Origin: Burkholderia sp. BCC0506
Lineage (GTDB): Bacteria > Pseudomonadota > Gammaproteobacteria > Burkholderiales > Burkholderiaceae
Direction: 5' to 3'
DNA length: 64,000 nucleotides
NCBI RefSeq assembly: GCF_902833145.1
Contig: NZ_CADFEN010000004.1
Span: 434,001-498,000, forward strand
Shown: in pieces, positions 34,521-41,985 of the stretch
Layout: every line of letters begins with the position of its first letter
Numbering within the stretch: the first letter of the stretch is position 1
Notes under the pieces: model-generated
Seen by the model: the letters and a program-made list of their open reading frames with translations, nothing else
Told to the model about the DNA's origin: nothing
The model's database searches: none
Position numbers and translations under genes: made by a program

Positions 34521-34913
34521 TCAGCCGGCCCGCTTGTAGCGGGCGTGGATGTTGTTGTGCTTGTACGAGCCGCTTTCGCTGAACTCGGTCAGCTCCATCG
34601 ACAGCGCGAGGTAGCGTTTCGCATACAGCTCGGCGAAATGCCCCTTGATCGCGTCGAACAGCGCGTCGCACGCGGCTTGCTTCGTTTCGTCGCTGCGGCC
34701 CGCGCCGATCTTCAGCGTCACGTGGACGAACGCGTCGTCCTCCGTGCCGTCGGCGACGCAGTAATCCTGCAGCTCGATCGCGCGCGAGCGGATACCGCCG
34801 GTCGGAAACACGCCGCCCTGCGCGATCAGCGTCGCGTTGATCGTGCGCAGCAGCGCGGGAATGCGGGCGTCGTCGCGGATGTTCGCGGTGTATTCGACGA
34901 CGATATGTGGCAT
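34521..34913 (-). CDS. hpaF: 5-carboxymethyl-2-hydroxymuconate isomerase (HpaF)
   Basis: A 130-residue enzyme of the tautomerase/CHMI superfamily. After the initiator Met it has the catalytic N-terminal Pro (MPHIVVEYTANI). It converts 5-carboxymethyl-2-hydroxymuconate to its 2-oxo tautomer. The position in the operon (between hpaD and hpaH) and the length (about 126 in other species) agree. Confidence 0.95.
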   Translation of the reverse strand: MPHIVVEYTANIRDDARIPALLRTINATLIAQGGVFPTGGIRSRAIELQDYCVADGTEDDAFVHVTLKIGAGRSDETKQAACDALFDAIKGHFAELYAKRYLALSMELTEFSESGSYKHNNIHARYKRAG

Positions 34914-34943
34914 GGCAACGCTCCGGATAAGTGAATGCGGCGC

Positions 34944-35792
34944 TCAGGGCAGCGGGAAGATCGCGTTGATCTGCCCGGTGCCCGAGCTCGCGAAATAGTC
35001 GGTGACGATCTCGACAGGCTTGTCGTAACGATCCCAGCCGAGCAGCCCGAGCAGCATCGCCGTGTCGTGCATGCCGCCTTCGCCGTGGCAATGCACGTTG
35101 TACTCGGGCAGCATCGCGCAGAAGGTCTTGAAATCGCCCTGCTTCCACAACTCGACCACGCGCAGGTCGACCTGCCGGAAGAATTCGCGGCTGATCTGGT
35201 GGATCGATTCCTCGGGGCTGCCGTTGTCGTTGAAGCGGTGCGACAGCGAGCCGCTCGCGAGGAACGCGACGTTCGAATCGCTCTTTTCGATCGCTTCGAG
35301 CAGCGCCTCGCCGAAGCGGCGGCTCTCGTCGAGTTGATGCCACATGCACCACCCGGCGATCGACACGACCTTGAAGTGCTGGTCGCCGTTCATGTAGCGC
35401 ATCGGCACGAGCGTGCCGTATTCGAGCTCGAGACTGTCGATCTCGTGCGCACGCGTCGCGACGCCGCGCTCGGTGGCCGTTTCCGCGATCAGCCGGCCGA
35501 GCGCCGGGTTGCCCGGATACGCGTACTGCATGTCGCGGATGAAATGCGGCAGCTCGTTGCTCGTATAGGTGCCCGCGAACCGTGCATTGCAGTTCACGTG
35601 ATAGCCCGCATTGACGAGCCAGTGCACGTCCGACACGACGATCGTGTCGACACCGAGCGCGCGGCAGCGCTCGCCGATCAGCCGGTGGCCGCGGATCGCC
35701 GCTTCACGGCAGCCGTGATGCTTGCCGGGCAACTCCGACAGGTACATCGACGGCACGTGCGTGATTTTCGCGGCGAGGGACAGCTTGCCCAT
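34944..35792 (-). CDS. hpaD: 3,4-dihydroxyphenylacetate 2,3-dioxygenase (HpaD), class III extradiol
   Basis: A 282-residue LigB-type extradiol dioxygenase. It cleaves homoprotocatechuate between C2 and C3 to 5-carboxymethyl-2-hydroxymuconate semialdehyde using non-haem Fe2+. Early residues THVPSMYLSELPGKHHGCREA contain iron-ligand His candidates; VVSDVHWLVNAGYHVNC and ASGSLSHRFND contain further conserved His. The protein is unrelated in fold to the type I HpaD of Gram-positives. It follows hpaE after 46 nt. Confidence 0.95.
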   Translation of the reverse strand: MGKLSLAAKITHVPSMYLSELPGKHHGCREAAIRGHRLIGERCRALGVDTIVVSDVHWLVNAGYHVNCNARFAGTYTSNELPHFIRDMQYAYPGNPALGRLIAETATERGVATRAHEIDSLELEYGTLVPMRYMNGDQHFKVVSIAGWCMWHQLDESRRFGEALLEAIEKSDSNVAFLASGSLSHRFNDNGSPEESIHQISREFFRQVDLRVVELWKQGDFKTFCAMLPEYNVHCHGEGGMHDTAMLLGLLGWDRYDKPVEIVTDYFASSGTGQINAIFPLP

Positions 35793-35838
35793 CGTTCAGT
35801 CTCCGTATGGTTCTTTGCGGCGAATCGCTCGGCGCCCG

Positions 35839-37302
35839 TCACACGCCCCAGCGCGGAACGTGATGCGAACCCATCGAGATGCATACGTTCTTGATCTCGG
35901 CGAACACCTCGAAACTGTACTCGCCGCCCTCGCGCCCGGTGCCCGATTCCTTCACGCCGCCGAACGGCTGGCGCAGGTCGCGCACGTTCTGGCTGTTGAC
36001 GAACACCATCCCGGCCTCGATGCCGCGCGCGAGCCGATGCACCTTGCCGACGTCCTGCGTCCAGATGTACGACGCGAGGCCGTACGTCGTGTCGTTCGCG
36101 AGCCGCAGCCCCTCGTCTTCGTCCTCGAACGGGATGATGCACGCGACCGGCCCGAATATCTCTTCCTGCGCGATGCGCATCCGGTTGTCGACGTCGGCGA
36201 ACACGGTCGGCCGCACGAAGTTGCCGTTGCGCAGATGCGCGGGCAGCCCGGCCGGCTTGTCCGCGCCGCCCGCGACCACGCGCGCGCCTTCCTGCTCGCC
36301 GATGCGGATGTAGCCCGTCACCTTCTCCCAGTGCTGGCGCGTGATCATCGCGCCGAGGTGCGTGCCCGGATCGGTCGGATCGCCGACCACCAGGTTGTTC
36401 GCGCGGCGCGCGAATGCCTGCACGAAGCGGTCGTAGATCGTGCGCTGCACGAAGATCCGCGAGCCGGCGGTGCAGCGCTCGCCGTTGATCGAAAAGATCG
36501 TGAACAGCGACGCGTCGAGCGCGCGGTCGAAATCGGCGTCGTCGAAGATCAGCACCGGCGACTTGCCGCCGAGTTCCATCGAATACTTCTTGAGGCCGGC
36601 GCGCTCCATGATCCGCTTGCCGGTGACGGTGCCGCCGGTAAACGACACCGCGCGCACGTCCGGATGCCGCACGAGCGCGTCGCCGGCCGTCGCGCCGTAA
36701 CCCTGCACGACGTTCAGCACACCGGGCGGGATGCCGGCTTCGAGCGCGAGCCGGCCGAGCTGGTCGGCCGTCAGCGGCGACAGCTCCGACATCTTCAGCA
36801 CGGCCGTGTTGCCGAGCGCGAGGCACGGCGCCGTCTTCCACGTGGCCGTCATGAACGGCACGTTCCACGGCGACACCAGCGCGCACACGCCGACCGGCTG
36901 GTACAGCGTGTAGTTCAGCATCTGGTCGTCGACCGGATAGGTGCGGCCGTTCATCTGCACGCACACTTCCGCGAAGAAGTTGAAGTTCTCGGACGCGCGC
37001 GGAATCAACTGCTTGCTCGTCTGCGCGATCGGCAGGCCGGTATCCTGCGTCTCCAGCGCGGCGAGCATCGGCACGTTCTTCTCGATCAGCTCGCCGAGCC
37101 TGCGCATCAGCTTCGCGCGCGCCTTCGCCGGCGTGTTCGCCCATGCCGGGAACGCTTCCTTCGCCGCGCGCACGGCCGCGTCGACCTCGGCCTCGCCGCC
37201 CGACGCGACGTCGGCGATGACCTCGCCCGTCGCGGGGTTCAGCGTCGTGAAGGTGTCGCGGCTCGCCACTTCGCGGCCGCCGATCCAGTGCTTGATGGTC
37301 AT
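35839..37302 (-). CDS. hpaE: 5-carboxymethyl-2-hydroxymuconate semialdehyde dehydrogenase (HpaE)
   Basis: A 487-residue NAD-dependent aldehyde dehydrogenase oxidising the HpaD ring-cleavage product. The Rossmann motif FTGGTVTGKRIME, catalytic Glu in SMELGGKSP and catalytic Cys in FSINGERCTAGSR are all present. It starts MTIKHWIGGREVASRDTF. It lies between hpaG2 and hpaD, in the usual pathway order. The length is standard for the superfamily. Confidence 0.96.
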   Translation of the reverse strand: MTIKHWIGGREVASRDTFTTLNPATGEVIADVASGGEAEVDAAVRAAKEAFPAWANTPAKARAKLMRRLGELIEKNVPMLAALETQDTGLPIAQTSKQLIPRASENFNFFAEVCVQMNGRTYPVDDQMLNYTLYQPVGVCALVSPWNVPFMTATWKTAPCLALGNTAVLKMSELSPLTADQLGRLALEAGIPPGVLNVVQGYGATAGDALVRHPDVRAVSFTGGTVTGKRIMERAGLKKYSMELGGKSPVLIFDDADFDRALDASLFTIFSINGERCTAGSRIFVQRTIYDRFVQAFARRANNLVVGDPTDPGTHLGAMITRQHWEKVTGYIRIGEQEGARVVAGGADKPAGLPAHLRNGNFVRPTVFADVDNRMRIAQEEIFGPVACIIPFEDEDEGLRLANDTTYGLASYIWTQDVGKVHRLARGIEAGMVFVNSQNVRDLRQPFGGVKESGTGREGGEYSFEVFAEIKNVCISMGSHHVPRWGV

Positions 37303-37327
37303 GTGCTCTCCTTCTTGGGCGACGGGC

Positions 37328-38092
37328 TCAGCCGGCGCGATAGTAGTCTGCTTCGCCGACGATCGTGTTCACCAGCCGGCCGATCCTTTCGATTTCGGTC
37401 ACGACTTCGTCGCCCGGCTGCGTGTCCGCCAGCCCCTCCGGCGTGCCGGTCAGGATCAGGTCGCCCGGCGAAAGCGTCATGAAGCTGCTGATGTGCTCGA
37501 TCAGCGCCGGCACGTCGAACACCATGTCGCGCGTGCTGCCGCGCTGCGTCTCCCGGCCGTTTACCGTCGTGCGCAGCGTCAGGTCGCCCGCGTCGCCGAT
37601 CTCGTCGCGGCTGACGAACCACGGCCCGAGCGGCGTGCAGGTGTCGCGGTTCTTCACGCGCAGGTTCGGGCGGTAGTAGTTCTCGAGATAGTCGCGGATC
37701 GCGTAGTCGTTCGCGACCGTATAGCCGGCCACGTAGTCGATGGCCTGCGCGCGGCTCACGCACCGCGCGGGCCGGCCGATCACGACGGCCAGCTCGCACT
37801 CGTAGTGCATGTGCGTGGCGTCCGCCGGGCGCACGGTCAGCGACCGGTGGCCGACGAACGTGTTCGGCCCCTTCAGGAAAATCAGCGGCTCGCTCGGCGC
37901 GTTGAACGCGAGTTCCTTCGCGTGGTCGGCGTAGTTCAGGCCGAGCGCGAACGTCGTGCGCGGCGCGACGGGCGGCAGCCACGCCACCGCGTCCTCGGTC
38001 ACCACGCGCCCCGTATCGAGGCGGATCGCGCCGTCGCCGGCCGGTTCGGCCGCATGCAATGCGCCGTTGTAGATCACGCGCGCGGTCTTCAT
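37328..38092 (-). CDS. hpaG2: Homoprotocatechuate pathway isomerase/decarboxylase subunit HpaG2 (C-terminal half)
   Basis: A 254-residue FAH-fold enzyme. With HpaG1 it performs the isomerisation and decarboxylation (5-oxopent-3-ene-1,2,5-tricarboxylate decarboxylase / HHDD isomerase) that yields 2-oxohept-3-ene-dioate. Signatures are FALGLNYADHAKELAFN, then EPLIFLKGPNTFVGH, HYECELAVVIGRPARCV and GDLILTGTPEGLADTQPGD. In E. coli the two halves are one fused HpaG protein; here they are separate overlapping genes. The ATG overlaps the hpaG1 stop by 4 nt. Confidence 0.93.
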   Translation of the reverse strand: MKTARVIYNGALHAAEPAGDGAIRLDTGRVVTEDAVAWLPPVAPRTTFALGLNYADHAKELAFNAPSEPLIFLKGPNTFVGHRSLTVRPADATHMHYECELAVVIGRPARCVSRAQAIDYVAGYTVANDYAIRDYLENYYRPNLRVKNRDTCTPLGPWFVSRDEIGDAGDLTLRTTVNGRETQRGSTRDMVFDVPALIEHISSFMTLSPGDLILTGTPEGLADTQPGDEVVTEIERIGRLVNTIVGEADYYRAG

Positions 38093-38778
38093 CGTGCCTC
38101 CTCCGCCATCAGCGTATGCCGCAGCGTGCCGATGCCGGCCGCGGCGATCTCGATCGTGCTGCCCGCGCGGGCACGCGGTGCGCCGCCCGCGACGCCGAGC
38201 AGCAGCACGTCGCCCGCGTCGAACGACATGAACGCCGTCACGTCGGCGATCAGCGCGCGCACCGGGCGAATCAGCGTCGCGGTCGACGCGGATGCGGCCA
38301 CCTCGCCGTCGATCCGCACCGTCAGGCCGAGCGCGTCGACATCGGCGAGCGCGGCGGCCGGGACGATCGCCGGGCCGAGCGGGCAAAAGCCGTCGCGGCA
38401 CTTGAAGCGCACGGCCGGACGGTAGTAATCGGGATGCGGCACCGACACGTCGCTCGCGAGCGTGAAGCCGTGCACGTAGTCGAGCGCCTGCGCGGCCGCC
38501 ACGCGCGTCGCGCGCCGGGCGAACACGACGGCCACCGACGCGCCGATCTCCAGCGCGTCGACGCCGGCCGGCACGACGACGGCGGCGCCGTCGGCCGCAT
38601 GCGTATTGGCGGATTTGATATACAGGATCGGCGCCTGCGGCGGGCGGCCGTAAGGCGGCGCGTTCACCGCATCGCCGAGTGCGTCGAGCGCCGCGCGCTC
38701 GTTGAGCAGCGCGCCGTAGACGGTTCCGATGGGGACCGGCAACGGCGGCGCCGCGGCGGTCGTGCAACACAGCTCCAT
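38089..38778 (-). CDS. hpaG1: Homoprotocatechuate pathway isomerase/decarboxylase subunit HpaG1 (N-terminal half)
   Basis: A 229-residue FAH-fold protein equivalent to the N-terminal half of E. coli HpaG. It has SIAVVFARRATRVAA-like metal-binding strands, the segment DYVHGFTLASDVSVPHPDYYRP and CRDGFCPLGPAIVP. It is the first gene of the hpa operon and overlaps hpaG2 by 4 nt (ATGA). It is divergent from hpaR across a 125-nt AT-rich promoter. Confidence 0.92.
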   Translation of the reverse strand: MELCCTTAAAPPLPVPIGTVYGALLNERAALDALGDAVNAPPYGRPPQAPILYIKSANTHAADGAAVVVPAGVDALEIGASVAVVFARRATRVAAAQALDYVHGFTLASDVSVPHPDYYRPAVRFKCRDGFCPLGPAIVPAAALADVDALGLTVRIDGEVAASASTATLIRPVRALIADVTAFMSFDAGDVLLLGVAGGAPRARAGSTIEIAAAGIGTLRHTLMAEEAR

Positions 38779-38824
38779 GCGTCATTCCCCTGCCGCGCGT
38801 CGCGGCGCATCGTCAATAGTTAAT

Positions 38825-38901
38825 ATCTTAAGTAAACAATCGGGCGCTGGCAACCTCGATTACCCTGATACGCGAAATCCATCAGCTTCGGCTGTTAAGA
38901 T
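38825..38901. promoter_or_regulatory. Candidate HpaR operator region in hpaG1/hpaR gap
   Basis: ATCTTAA (38825-38831) and TTAAGAT (38895-38901) form a 7-bp inverted pair, one near each divergent gene start. HpaR represses the meta operon by binding this gap in other bacteria. The arm spacing (about 70 nt) is larger than a single MarR site, so the arms may be separate half-sites. Confidence 0.35.
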
Positions 38902-38903
38902 TG

Positions 38904-39371
38904 ATGCGTCCCCGTCCTCTGCTCACCCTGATGAACCGTACGCTCGACCATCGCAACCTGGCCATGCTGCTCCTCGAGGCCCGCGAAACGCTGATGGGTC
39001 TGTTTCGCCCCATTCTCAAGGAATTCTCGCTGACCGAACAGCAATGGCGGATCATCCGCGTGCTCGACGGCGAACCGGCGCAGGCGCTCGAAGCCGGGCA
39101 GATCGCGAAACGCTGCTGCATCCTGAGCCCAAGCCTCACGGGCGTGCTGGAACGGATGGAACGCGACGGCCTGATCACCCGTACGCGCGCACAGGAGGAT
39201 CAGCGCCGGCTGCTCGTGAGCCTGACGCCGCAAAGCAGGAAACTGGTGACGGAAATCGGTCCGCGCATCGACGAGCAATACCGAAAGCTCGAAGCGCGCT
39301 TCGGCCAGGACGGCCTCGAGGACATCTACCGCGCGCTCGACCGGCTCATCGAGCTCGGCAGCCAAACGTGA
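38904..39371 (+). CDS. hpaR: Homoprotocatechuate degradation operon regulator HpaR (MarR family)
   Basis: A 155-residue MarR-type repressor. The winged helix includes LTEQQWRIIRVLD, AKRCCILSPSLTGVLERMERDGLITR and the wing RTRAQEDQRRLLVSLT. HpaR represses the meta-cleavage genes until homoprotocatechuate binds. Its divergent position beside hpaG1 is canonical. The ATG at 38904 is used, but the ATG at 38931 (MNRTLDHRNL) is also possible; neither has a strong ribosome site. Confidence 0.92.
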   Translation: MRPRPLLTLMNRTLDHRNLAMLLLEARETLMGLFRPILKEFSLTEQQWRIIRVLDGEPAQALEAGQIAKRCCILSPSLTGVLERMERDGLITRTRAQEDQRRLLVSLTPQSRKLVTEIGPRIDEQYRKLEARFGQDGLEDIYRALDRLIELGSQT

Positions 39372-39420
39372 AGACGGCGCCCGTCCCGTGCGGGTGCGGG
39401 CGCCGGTGCGACGCGGGCGA

Positions 39421-40632
39421 TCAGTGGATCGCGCCGCGCATCAGTTCGGTCACGGCCACGCCGCGCGACGTGCGCATGCATTCCTCGACGTAATCGATGA
39501 ACGGCAGCGGCTCGAAATCGATTTCGTCGCGCACGCGGCGATTGTCGAACACGCGATCGACCGTCGCGAATTCCCCGCAGCGCTGCAGCGCCCGGCCGAT
39601 CACGCGCTCGAGCGCCGGATCGGGGCGCCCCAGCACATCGCGCACGACGAGCGGCAGTTCCGCCGGCGCGCACGCCGCGTAGCGCGGCGCGCCGGTCATC
39701 CCGGCCGCCTCGTCCATCGCGCGCACGATCTGCGCGACCTGCGGCGCCTCGTCGCCGGCCGACACGTGATAGACGTCGTGCGCGAGCGTCGGCTTGACGG
39801 CCAGCAGCATCGTCGCGCGCGCCACGTCGTCCACCGACACGATGTCGATGCGCGTCATCGGCCGCGCGGTGAAGCGGCGCGCCGCATGCGCGAGCCGGAA
39901 CATCCAGAACGAATTCGGCGCGGGCCGCGTACCGAGCACCGTGTGGCCGACCACGTGCGACGGCCGCACCACGACGAGCGGCAGGCCCAGCGCGCGCAGA
40001 CGCTGCTCCGTTTCCGCCTTCGCGTGCAGGTAATCGGCCGCGAGCACCGCGCCCGGCAGGCCTTCGTCGCCCGGCGCGGCATCGCTTCCCGCGCCGCGTT
40101 CGCCCTCTTCCTGCACGATCCCGCCGCGGCCCGCATGCGCGTAGGCCGTGCCGACGTACACGAAACGCTGCAGATGCGGCGCGTGCGCAAAGCGTTCGGC
40201 GAAGTGCACCGCGTCGGCGACGTCGGCCCGCAAGTGCGCGCCGTCGGCCGGCGATGCGTGGCCCGCGCAGTGGATCACGTGCGTCGCGCCGGCCAGGCGC
40301 GGCGCATCGGCACCGTGCCACACGTCGCCGAGCGCACCGACGATCACGTTCGCATCGGTCAGACGCGACGCCCAGTACGGCGCGAGCCCCGCGCGCAGCG
40401 CCGCTTCGCGCAGCCGTGCGACCGCATGGCCGCGGTCCTGTGCGCGCACGACGCAGACGATACGTTCGAGCAGCCCTGCATTGACGAGCGCCGTCAGCAC
40501 GGTACTGCCGATGAAGCCGGTGGCGCCGGTCAGCACCAGCCGCCCGACGTTCGCCGCCGCGACCGGTGCGCTGGCCGGCGACACGAGGCTCGTCCGCCAG
40601 TTGAGCGACAACGCGGTTTTCCAGATCAGCAC
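39421..40632 (-). CDS. Extended short-chain dehydrogenase/reductase (NAD-dependent epimerase/thioester-reductase-like)
   Basis: A 403-residue Rossmann protein. The nucleotide-binding motif is LVLTGATGFIGSTVL (about residue 25). The catalytic Tyr/Lys pair appears as YLHAK, preceded by FVYVGTAYAH. The VVRPSHVVGHTVLG segment fits the extended SDR class that includes sugar epimerases and male-sterility/thioester reductases. A GTG start at 40632 is chosen because AAGGAG lies 7 nt before it and the sequence upstream is non-protein-like. The gene is alone, convergent with hpaR. Its substrate is unknown, and 589 nt without a gene lies upstream. Confidence 0.78.
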   Translation of the reverse strand: MLIWKTALSLNWRTSLVSPASAPVAAANVGRLVLTGATGFIGSTVLTALVNAGLLERIVCVVRAQDRGHAVARLREAALRAGLAPYWASRLTDANVIVGALGDVWHGADAPRLAGATHVIHCAGHASPADGAHLRADVADAVHFAERFAHAPHLQRFVYVGTAYAHAGRGGIVQEEGERGAGSDAAPGDEGLPGAVLAADYLHAKAETEQRLRALGLPLVVVRPSHVVGHTVLGTRPAPNSFWMFRLAHAARRFTARPMTRIDIVSVDDVARATMLLAVKPTLAHDVYHVSAGDEAPQVAQIVRAMDEAAGMTGAPRYAACAPAELPLVVRDVLGRPDPALERVIGRALQRCGEFATVDRVFDNRRVRDEIDFEPLPFIDYVEECMRTSRGVAVTELMRGAIH

Positions 40633-41221
40633 GATAGTCTCCTTCGAAGAATCGGCCGGGCGGCGCGGGGGCCCGCGGTTGCGGGCGGCGCACGGCTCGC
40701 CGGCCGGGCCGGGACTGACGCGCGCCCCGGCAGCTCCCGATCGGGCGTGCGGCCTGCGATCGCGTCGATCGCGCTCTGGCACGAGGGGCGGCAGCCGGCG
40801 CGGACGGGCGTCCGCGGCGCAGGATCGGGAAGCTCCCAGTGTGGGGCCCGAACGCATGCAAGTCTGTTCCGAAAGTTTCGTGAAAGTGTGCCGATTTGTA
40901 CGCGATTGTCGGAGTGTGTCTCGCCGGCCGCCGCTCCGCTGTCGGCCGCGGCCGGCGCGCGACAGATCGACGCGGACCGCGGCGCTGTCATCCCATGTCC
41001 GGACCGCCGCGCGTACCGGCGGCGCAGCGCGATCGCCGGTATCGCCCGCCTGTGCTGACGCCTCGGGAATGACCATGAATCGTCAGACGTCGTTTCATAC
41101 GAAACCGAAATGGGCGCGATCCGGATTTATTGCGGATTATCACTTGCGTTTCACACCAGTCTATCTAGACTGTTCAAGTCAAATCGGTCGAATGTGTCAT
41201 TTTTTTTCAGGAGACGATCCA
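40633..41221. other. Non-coding divergent gap with a 16-bp imperfectly spaced palindrome
   Basis: No convincing gene is seen in the 589 nt between the SDR and the 115-aa gene. The right-hand part is AT-rich and carries the inverted repeat at 41157-41172, listed separately. The left part is GC-rich and may hold the SDR leader. Confidence 0.5.
41157..41172. promoter_or_regulatory. Inverted repeat CAGTCTA-TC-TAGACTG before the 115-aa gene
   Basis: Two 7-bp arms with a 2-nt spacer form a near-perfect 16-bp palindrome, 50 nt upstream of the gene at 41222. CTAG-containing palindromes are rare in GC-rich DNA, which favours a regulator site. Confidence 0.5.
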
Positions 41222-41569
41222 ATGCGCCTCACCATTCGGATTAATGGCAGCGAATCGGCAACCCGGCATTCCTTCGCGGTCTTGTGGGTCGATACCGACG
41301 AGGGGTTGTGGTCGCGCGAGGCACATCAGGGCATCGACCTTCCGACCTGGGGCAAGGTCCGCGACGTGGAGGGCGCGATGGCGCTCTGCGCGGCCGACAG
41401 CGGCAATGCCGTCTGCCAGTTGAAGGGGCTGTCGTTCGATGCGATGCGGCGCGAGCAGGGTCCCGCCGTGCTCGCCGGCGAGCATCCCGACGGCGCGTGG
41501 CGGCTGCAGGCGGTCGATACCTGCACGACGCAGCCGGAATACCGGGAATTTATTTCCGTTGCCCGATAG
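41222..41569 (+). CDS. Hypothetical 115-aa protein
   Basis: I do not recognise the family. The product begins MRLTIRINGSESATRHS and continues with FAVLWVDTDEGLWSREA, an LCAADSGNAVCQLKGLS segment with two Cys, and AGEHPDGAWRLQAVDTC. It has no signal peptide and no membrane segment. The ATG is preceded by AGGAGA at good spacing, and an intrinsic terminator follows at 41650. The AT-rich upstream region with a palindrome indicates its own regulated promoter. It is monocistronic. Confidence 0.7.
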   Translation: MRLTIRINGSESATRHSFAVLWVDTDEGLWSREAHQGIDLPTWGKVRDVEGAMALCAADSGNAVCQLKGLSFDAMRREQGPAVLAGEHPDGAWRLQAVDTCTTQPEYREFISVAR

Positions 41570-41985
41570 GTATTATTGACATCAATCGTCTGCGGTTTTC
41601 GGGTTTATTCCGGTATCCGTGAAATTCATTTCGATATTCAGCATGAATGGCGCCTCGGTTCGAGGCGCTTTTCATTTTCGGGATTCAAGAAATAACCGGG
41701 CCGCGGGCAATTGATCGCGTCGGCGCGATCGCGATCGCGTGATGGCGCACCTCGCGTCGCCCGTTCCATACGCGACGGATCATGCGGGTTTTCGTCATCC
41801 GCGCCCGCTGCGGAAATCGTGACTCTGCCGCCCGCCCCTCCCATTTCCCTCGTGTTTCGGACCGCCGCCCAGTCGCCTTTTTCAGGGGCCGGAACATACT
41901 TTCCTCACACGGCGTTTACTCATTTATTACAATCGCATTATTCAGACTGACCAGCCGCCGTCAGGCGGCCCGACCCGGCCATTGC
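41570..41985. other. Gap holding a terminator and the promoter of the FtsI-type gene
   Basis: No gene is seen. The terminator at 41650-41672 ends the preceding gene. The rest is the AT-rich upstream region of the penicillin-binding-protein gene. Confidence 0.55.
41650..41672 (+). terminator. Intrinsic terminator
   Basis: GCGCCTCG (41650-41657), loop GTT, CGAGGCGC (41661-41668), then TTTT. It ends the 115-aa gene. Confidence 0.88.
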
